From Bacteroidales bacterium (GTDB lineage Bacteria; Bacteroidota; Bacteroidia; Bacteroidales; GCA-2711565), in assembly GCA_028280405.1 (NCBI GenBank), contig JANQLW010000014.1, positions 1 through 38,223 on the forward strand: 38,223 nucleotides of DNA, given 5' to 3'. The notes below the pieces were generated by a model that searched no databases, was not told where the DNA came from, and saw only the letters and a list, made by a program, of their open reading frames with translations. The stretch's first letter is position 1. Every line of letters starts with the position of its first letter. Both the position numbers and the translations under genes were made by a program. Positions 32,698 to 38,223 of the stretch are shown one piece after another.

Positions 32698-33810
32698 TTA
32701 AAGTTTAGCATCAAATTGATTTAAAACATTTATAAATTCATCAGCAAACTTCGTCCATGAAAACTTTTCAGCTTGTGCTAATGCTTTTCGGCCTAATTCT
32801 TTTCCAAGTTGCTCATCATTACAAAGTAATTTTAGATGATCAGCAAGCTCACGATCTGATTCCGGACTAAAATATAAAGCAGCATCTTCACCAACTTCCG
32901 GCAAGCTTGACCTGTTTGAAATTACACATGGAGCACCGCAAGATAAAGCTTCCAATACAGGCAATCCAAACCCTTCGTAATAACTTGGATAAATAAAAGC
33001 TTTTGCATGTGAATACAAAAATGGAAGGTCCAGGCGATCAGCATATCCGATCAATAAAATATCTTCTTTAAAAGGATGTTTGAAAAATGTTTGAAAAAAT
33101 GACCTGGATTTCCATCCGACATTTCCACAAATAACCAGTTTAACTTTCTGAGCAGTTTCCCTTCGAAAAATTTTATAAGCCTTTAAAAGAGTTTTCAGAT
33201 TCTTTCTGGGTTCTATCGTTCCTACCGACAAAAAATAAGGTTGAGTTATTTTATATTTATTTAGCACCTTTTCATTGAATGAAGGCTTGAAAAAATCAGC
33301 TTTGCCCAAATAAATAGGAGTTGTTTTTTGTTTTGATTTAGGATAATAATGATTTAAATCTGCTGTAGTATTGAGTGAGTTTGTAATTAATTGATCTGCA
33401 TTTCTTATTAAATGAGGGAAAAATAGTTTTTGCAATAAGCGACTTCCAATTTTATGAAATTCGGGAAGTTTAACAGGCGTCAAATCATGAATTACAGTAA
33501 TTCTTTTAATATGATTTGGCAAATTAAAAGGCCCGAAATGTGCCGGTTCAATCACAATATCGGGTTTCATTTTTTTAATCAGCCCGGGCAATGTAAAGAA
33601 GTTTCGAATCGGGTCATTTTTTAAGAATTTCAAAGTATTCGGCAGACTTATTGAAGAAATTCCTTCTTTAATAACCTTTTGATTCAGTTTTATAATGGTA
33701 TAACTGTTTTTCTTATCATTTTTAAGCAAATGAATAATCAGGTTTTTGGTATAATAATGTATACCTGCTGATTGTTTATCAATTGAATCTGCTATGATGA
33801 CAATGTGCAT
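32698..33810 (-). CDS. Family 4 glycosyltransferase
   Basis: A 370-residue GT-B enzyme similar in build to its neighbour but from another GT4 branch. It has HVIIADSIDKQSAGIHYYTK at the start, VIHDLTPVKLPEFH near 109-122 (typical of mannosyltransferase-like GT4), YFLSVGTIEPRKNLKTLLKA near 193-212, and the E-x7-E motif YEGFGLPVLEALSCGAP near 279-295. The donor and acceptor are unknown. It is separated by three bases from the genes on either side, which argues for one transcript. Confidence 0.92.
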   Translation of the reverse strand: MHIVIIADSIDKQSAGIHYYTKNLIIHLLKNDKKNSYTIIKLNQKVIKEGISSISLPNTLKFLKNDPIRNFFTLPGLIKKMKPDIVIEPAHFGPFNLPNHIKRITVIHDLTPVKLPEFHKIGSRLLQKLFFPHLIRNADQLITNSLNTTADLNHYYPKSKQKTTPIYLGKADFFKPSFNEKVLNKYKITQPYFLSVGTIEPRKNLKTLLKAYKIFRRETAQKVKLVICGNVGWKSRSFFQTFFKHPFKEDILLIGYADRLDLPFLYSHAKAFIYPSYYEGFGLPVLEALSCGAPCVISNRSSLPEVGEDAALYFSPESDRELADHLKLLCNDEQLGKELGRKALAQAEKFSWTKFADEFINVLNQFDAKL

Positions 33811-33813
33811 CTT

Positions 33814-34869
33814 TTAATACTTTTCATAAAAAGATTTTTCCCCTTTAATCATAAAGGTATAAAAGTTTTTGATATCTCTTCTCAGAAAGAACTCATGTTC
33901 AAGTAATGATTGCCACCATTTTATTCGTCTGTACACTTTAGCTTTTTTTCTGGCTTTCATCAGATACACCGGGCTTTTAAAAAAAACTTCATAAAAGGCA
34001 TGATACTGTATTTTCAGGTATTTTGGCCTCCAGAAAATGAAATGAACCAAACTTATCATAAAAAATCGTATTAGCCAGGGGAGAAAACCTAAAACAATTA
34101 ACTGCCAATGAGCAAGCTTAAAATAGGAATAATAAATATTAGATTGTGTCTTCAAAGTATACCTATAATCAAATACCTTTCGTATTGACCGGCCCATTTT
34201 ATGAAATACTATTATTTCAGGATCATAAATACTTTTATACCCTGAATTAATAGCCCGGAAACCTAATTCAGCATCTTCATAGCCCGTTTCAAAATACTCA
34301 TCAAATAAGCCGATATCTTCTAGCATTTTCACAGAATATAAGGCAGCTCCTGCACAACTCCCGATGTTAAATAATGGTTGATTATATTTCTCAACATTTT
34401 CCTTATGGCCTATTGGAATAATCTCTCCACTGCTTAAAATTCTATGGCCTGCATTATCCATTAATGAAGGGGAATAATAATCAACCATTTTACAACTAAG
34501 CATATCTATCTTACCTTCATTAACATATTCTAAAATAATCTCTAGGGATTCCTTTTTAATCACTGCATCATTATTTAACATGAATACATATTTATATCCT
34601 TCTTCGATAATTCTTAGAAGGATTTGATTATGTGCTTTTGTAAACCCTAAATTTTTAGAAAAAAAGACCAACTCAATAGATTTCTCATTTCCGTATTTCT
34701 CCTTTATAGAAATTACATCCGAATCTTCAGAGCCATTATCCAATAAAAAAATTTTATAATTCTTAAGGCCTGTATTCAATATTGAGTCCACGCATTCCTC
34801 TGTATCTGAAAAATTATTCCAGTTTAAAATAATAATGGGTAATATGGAAAATTTATGATTACTCATCAT
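33814..34869 (-). CDS. Family 2 glycosyltransferase, rhamnosyltransferase-like
   Basis: About 351 residues from the paired ATG codons at 34869/34866; a TTG further upstream (34890) is less likely. GT-A fold: PIIILNWNNFSDTEECVDSI near the N-terminus, LLDNGSEDSD, and the DxD-like MLNNDAVI. ETGYEDAELGFRA, near 200 from the ATG, carries the catalytic acid region. A hydrophobic pair of segments near 260-285 suggests membrane association. This is the pattern of WcaA/RfbN-type enzymes that add rhamnose or related sugars to polysaccharide repeats. It is first in the leftward glycosyltransferase run. Confidence 0.9.
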   Translation of the reverse strand: MMSNHKFSILPIIILNWNNFSDTEECVDSILNTGLKNYKIFLLDNGSEDSDVISIKEKYGNEKSIELVFFSKNLGFTKAHNQILLRIIEEGYKYVFMLNNDAVIKKESLEIILEYVNEGKIDMLSCKMVDYYSPSLMDNAGHRILSSGEIIPIGHKENVEKYNQPLFNIGSCAGAALYSVKMLEDIGLFDEYFETGYEDAELGFRAINSGYKSIYDPEIIVFHKMGRSIRKVFDYRYTLKTQSNIYYSYFKLAHWQLIVLGFLPWLIRFFMISLVHFIFWRPKYLKIQYHAFYEVFFKSPVYLMKARKKAKVYRRIKWWQSLLEHEFFLRRDIKNFYTFMIKGEKSFYEKY

Positions 34870-34957
34870 TCTTATCAGAGTACTACTCAATGGATTCTTT
34901 TAACGAACTAATATACACAAATAAAATACTCACAAAAATTCAGTTTTCAATAAAACT

Positions 34958-34987
34958 TTGATTTTAAATTCCCTTCCATTAAATTTG
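34958..34987 (+). promoter_or_regulatory. Promoter of the Wzi-like gene
   Basis: TTG (34958-34960), 19-base spacer, TAAATTTG (34980-34987), 34 bases before the ATG at 35022. Clear consensus match. Confidence 0.65.
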
Positions 34988-35021
34988 TTTAAGAGCCCTT
35001 TTACATTTGAACCATTTTAAT

Positions 35022-36644
35022 ATGAAATTCAAAAAATTTAAACTCTTTTTATTACTACTAAGTTTTATAATATGTTCATTGAGTGTTATTGGGCAATCCA
35101 TTTCCTCAAATATTCTAATCTATAAAGATTATTTAAGAAGGCTTCAGTTAAGTGAAGAATCTGAACAAAATACATCATTTACGATATACCCGATCAGTTT
35201 TAAGGAATTTAATAATATTTTAAATCCACTAAGGTATAATGGTAATGATAAGCTGCTAAACATCAATAACCCGATTCTCTTTCGAAAGTTGAAAATTAAT
35301 ATCCTACCTCTATCTTTTCTTCAACAATACAATTCTCATCATCCTGAAGAATTTAATGATGGGGCATTGATTCCAGCCAGTGGCTTACAATCTCATATCT
35401 CCTTCGGATTCAATATAGAAATTGGAAACAAATTACAAATTCAAATCAATCCGGAATTCGTTTATGCTGCTAATAAATCATTTTTAGCATTCTCTACCTG
35501 GTATAATGGAGAATTTTATCCCGCTCCTACCATAAACATGGACTATCCGGAAAGATTTGGCACAAAAGCATATCATAACATCTTACCAGGTGAAAGCTTC
35601 ATCAGGTTTAATATCCGAAATTTTTCATTTGGCTTATCAACGGAAAATCTATGGTGGGGCCCCGGTATGAGGAATTCTTTATTAATGTCGAATACAGCAC
35701 CTGGATTTTTTCATTTCACATTTAATACAAAAAGGCCCTTAAAAACAAAAATTGGCTCATTTGAATGGCAAATCATTTGTGGCCGTCTGGATGATTCAGG
35801 TTATGCTAGCGATTTACCAGATGATTGGAGATATATCAATGCCATGATCCTTAGTTATTCTCCAAAATGGATTCCCGGATTATTTTTGGGGTCAATCAGA
35901 AGCTTTATGATTTATAATAAAGATATGGGGTCAGGGCCTGCAGATTACTTACCTCTTTTCATTCCCGGAGGGAAAAGTGGAGATGAGTTTTCTTCTAAAA
36001 GAGAGCAAATGCAATCTTTATTCTTCAGATGGGTTTGGAAAGAATCTATGTTTGAGTTATATGGAGAATATGCCACTAACAGTCATGCCAGAACAGACTA
36101 TGAGCTTAATGCAACAAGTTTTACGAATGCTTACATTTTAGGTTTTCGTAAATTATTTCCTTTAAACAAAAGCAAAAATACATATCTTAATTTGAATGTT
36201 GAGCTAACAGAGCTGGGTGTTAGCCAGACAAGCTCAAATTTGTATGGACTTAGTTGGTACCAACACCCTCATATAAAACATGGACATACACATAGAGGGC
36301 AGCTATTAGGAGCAGGAATAGGCCCGGGGAGCAATCTTCAAAGCTTGAAAATTAACTGGATCAGAGAATTAAAATCTATAGGGCTTTTATTTGAAAGGTA
36401 TGTACACAACAATGATTTTTGGTATAATGCAATAAAAGACGTCCGAAATCACTGGGTAGATTTAAGCATCACGACCTTTTGCAATTGGGATTATAAGAAC
36501 TTACTTTTTAACTTAAACTTAAAATTTGTAAAGTCATTGAATTATCAATGGGAATATATTCCCCCACCAACATCTTTCTGGGGAGGAAAAGGCTTGGATC
36601 CTTTTAATTTTCATGCTAAACTAGCTATTACTTACAGGTTTTAA
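35022..36644 (+). CDS. Capsule assembly Wzi family outer-membrane protein
   Basis: A 540-residue protein from the ATG at 35022 (a TTG five codons earlier is less likely). It has a signal peptide (about 1-25) and alternating beta-strand pattern up to a C-terminal aromatic residue (LAITYRF), as in outer-membrane barrels. The conserved Wzi core is seen as NFSFGLSTENLWWGPGMRN (about 200-218) followed by GFFHFTFNTKRP. Wzi binds capsule at the cell surface in enterobacteria. Here the neighbouring glycosyltransferase genes suggest a similar part in retaining or exporting a surface polysaccharide. It converges on the Nramp gene with a 4-base overlap. Confidence 0.9.
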   Translation: MKFKKFKLFLLLLSFIICSLSVIGQSISSNILIYKDYLRRLQLSEESEQNTSFTIYPISFKEFNNILNPLRYNGNDKLLNINNPILFRKLKINILPLSFLQQYNSHHPEEFNDGALIPASGLQSHISFGFNIEIGNKLQIQINPEFVYAANKSFLAFSTWYNGEFYPAPTINMDYPERFGTKAYHNILPGESFIRFNIRNFSFGLSTENLWWGPGMRNSLLMSNTAPGFFHFTFNTKRPLKTKIGSFEWQIICGRLDDSGYASDLPDDWRYINAMILSYSPKWIPGLFLGSIRSFMIYNKDMGSGPADYLPLFIPGGKSGDEFSSKREQMQSLFFRWVWKESMFELYGEYATNSHARTDYELNATSFTNAYILGFRKLFPLNKSKNTYLNLNVELTELGVSQTSSNLYGLSWYQHPHIKHGHTHRGQLLGAGIGPGSNLQSLKINWIRELKSIGLLFERYVHNNDFWYNAIKDVRNHWVDLSITTFCNWDYKNLLFNLNLKFVKSLNYQWEYIPPPTSFWGGKGLDPFNFHAKLAITYRF

Positions 36645-37898
36645 CTGACAAGAAAAGTTTTAATAATATAAAAGACTGTAAAACCACTTAAGAAAACAAT
36701 ACCTATCCAGGCATAGACCTTCAACCAAAGTTTCGGTTTTCCATCTTCCGGCATATGTTTATGAGTAACGACCTTATAATTCATAAATGCTAATATGGGT
36801 GCAGTTATAAATGAAAGTGTTGTAGCCAAATCTACCATAAATCCCATGCTTTTTGAAAAATATCCTAAAAGGATTAAAGTCCCGGCTACAAGAATTACCA
36901 CCCAACTCACCGAAACAATAGAAGTGTCTTTGGCTGTTTTAAACAAATTAGGGAATAATATTTTAGTCATGGGATTCAATACTCTGGGGTAAGCATCCAA
37001 ACAAGTTAATGTTGTGCTAAGCATAGTAGTCACTGCAGCAATGGAAATAATCCATTTTGCCCAACTACCAATACTTGATGTATACATGTGTATCAGCTGT
37101 CCTGCAAAAACAGTTCCTTTAGCCGATAATTCTTCACTACTCCCATGCATGATTAAAGCTCCTAACAGTAAAAATCCTAAAGCTAAAAAAGTTGTACCAA
37201 TGTATCCTGTTTTAAAATCGAAAAGGGACTCTTTTAAACTAGGTTTAAATTTTAACTGTTTCCGCTTTGCTACCGACCATAACGAAGACCATACAGACAC
37301 ATCAATAGGTGATGGCATCCAGCCTATAAATGCAATTAAGAAAATAATATGGTTCTTATTAAACCAATCAAATGAAGGCTTTACTATTTCAGTTTGATGA
37401 ACAGGAGATGCAAAAGCATAAAATACTGCAACAATCGTAGAAATTGCTAAAACGACTATTATAAATTTCATCACTTTATCCAAAGCTGAGTATTTCCCAA
37501 TTAGCAATAATACAGCAGTTGCTGCTAAAATAATTGCACATAAAGGAACTATTTCTATTGATATATTAAAAACATAAGATACCAGTCCTGCAGTAACAAC
37601 TGTAACTGCCGCCTGAATGGCAAACATAGTTAGCAAAGTTAATATAGAAAAGGCAATTATAGCCCATTTTCCGAGCTTATGATATCCATCAATTAAACTT
37701 TTGCCAGTAGAACTGACATATCTTGGAGCAAATTCAAAAAACGGGTATTTAATAATATTTGCAACAAGCAATATCCATATTAAATCAAATCCAAAACTTG
37801 CTCCGGCACGGGTTGATTGCACCAGATGAGAAACTCCGACTGCAGCACCCGCATATATTAAACCAGGGCCCAGTTTGTATTGTTTTTTTAAGATTCAT
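36641..37898 (-). CDS. Nramp family metal ion transporter, frameshifted near the start
   Basis: An 11-helix carrier of the Nramp fold (divalent-metal/H+ symporters and relatives). The long open part starts within the first helix region, at a GTG (37822). Upstream in the same frame the DNA still encodes LKKQYKLGPGLIYAGAAVGV and SHLVQ, the family's true N-terminus, but it is closed by a stop and has no start. The ATG at 37898 (MNLKK) is one base out of frame. Removing one base from the seven-A run (37883-37889, T on the plus strand) gives MNLKKQYKLGPG and a complete protein of about 418 residues. The metal-binding DPGN of helix 1 is replaced by a GAAVGVS-type sequence, so the substrate may not be a standard Nramp metal. 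The lesion may be error, slippage or decay. Confidence 0.82.
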
Positions 37899-37914
37899 AG
37901 GAAATCATTTATCA

Positions 37915-37922
37915 CAAAAATA
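37915..37922 (-). promoter_or_regulatory. Probable promoter of the Nramp gene
   Basis: TATTTTTG on the minus strand, 16 bases before the ATG at 37898, fits TAnnTTTG. Its position supports the ATG at 37898 as the real start. Confidence 0.4.
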
Positions 37923-38013
37923 GAAAGAAATTTGTTCTATTTCAGATGAAATAATTTCAAGGAATCAGGGAAGCCATCCCATAAGCGTCAACTTAAGAGA
38001 AATTTTTATTTTT

Positions 38014-38088
38014 TCTGTGGTTTTCTGTGAGTTCTGTCCGCTAATTTTGATTGTTTATTCTCACACAGACTACACAGATTTTCACAGA
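38014..38088. repeat. TCTGTG-unit inverted repeat
   Basis: Left arm 38014-38038 has TCTGTG, TCTGTG and TCTGTC at offsets 0, 10 and 19. Right arm 38064-38088 has CACAGA three times with the same spacing mirrored (9 then 10). The arms are thus complementary at the hexamers but not between them. It resembles interspersed CACAGATT tracts common in Bacteroidota intergenic DNA. Confidence 0.65.
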
Positions 38089-38223
38089 CGATTCTTGTTT
38101 TTGTCTATGTTTCTGTAATTCTCTACTTCTCTCAGAGAATTTCCACTAAGGTTTTATTACTTTTTTGAAACGCTCTAAACTATTATGGGGAAAGTCTTTT
38201 GGGGGATAAAATATGTTTGTATA

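Larger units (their letters stand above)
37899..38223. other. Gene-free right edge
   Basis: 325 bases upstream of the Nramp gene. Apart from its promoter and the TCTGTG inverted repeat I see nothing; there is no open frame with coding character, and a small TCTCAGAGA palindrome at about 38133-38141 is unremarkable. Confidence 0.6.

Noticed and set aside
37014..37397. 127-codon plus-strand frame antisense to the Nramp gene
   Set aside because: Shadow of the transporter gene; no recognisable features.

Overview
The window looks like chromosomal DNA of a member of the Bacteroidota. The evidence is low GC content, sparse Shine-Dalgarno sites, many TAnnTTTG (-7) promoter boxes with TTG about 19-23 bases upstream, and Bacteroidota-typical families: DUF4294, DUF5723, the DUF4369-TlpA lipoprotein, the long aromatic amino acid hydroxylase and a Wzi outer-membrane protein. 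The order cannot be fixed from the sequence alone. Most genes are housekeeping, but the intergenic spaces are rich in palindromic and inverted repeats.

Layout. 1-3000: a toxin-first type II toxin-antitoxin pair between two copies of a 31-base hairpin repeat, then an ABC ATPase with a small membrane protein, bracketed by inverted copies of another dispersed repeat, then a secreted MORN-variant protein. 3123-4981: recR and a dihydroorotate-dehydrogenase-like flavoprotein. 5338-11587: an aromatic amino acid catabolic block. hmgA, hpd, fah and a flavin-reductase-like gene run rightward and meet a convergent phenylalanine hydroxylase. Together they take phenylalanine and tyrosine via homogentisate to fumarate and acetoacetate; the aminotransferase and the maleylacetoacetate isomerase are not here. 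11838-16289: a MATE exporter and a GT2 - miaA - EamA operon. 16622-21449: pcm, a DUF4294 gene and the tig-clpP-clpX proteostasis cluster. 21564-24759: tRNA-Leu(UAG), a DUF5723 gene interrupted by an in-frame amber codon, an oligopeptide-type ABC permease and tRNA-His(GUG).

24765-26338 is the most unusual part. Directly after tRNA-His lies a unit bounded by two identical 30-bp perfect palindromes. It contains the two halves of a decayed REP-associated tyrosine transposase (RAYT, IS200-like Y1/HUH family). Its N-terminal 41 codons and its HUH/Tyr-containing part are separated by a single intact PD-(D/E)XK nuclease gene (DUF1016/YhcG type). The simplest reading is that a solitary nuclease gene inserted into a RAYT that was framed by its palindromes.

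26343-38223: a TlpA-like lipoprotein, a secreted alpha/beta hydrolase, and a surface-polysaccharide region: a TMTC-like GT-C protein with TPRs, a GT2 plus DUF2304 pair, two GT4 enzymes, another GT2 and Wzi. An Nramp-type metal transporter follows, whose first codons are separated from the rest by a one-base frameshift in a seven-base homopolymer. The right edge carries a TCTGTG-based inverted repeat and no gene.

Four convergent gene pairs meet with 3 or fewer bases between stops, or overlap. Two genes (DUF5723, Nramp) carry single-base lesions that could be real decay, recoding or sequence error.
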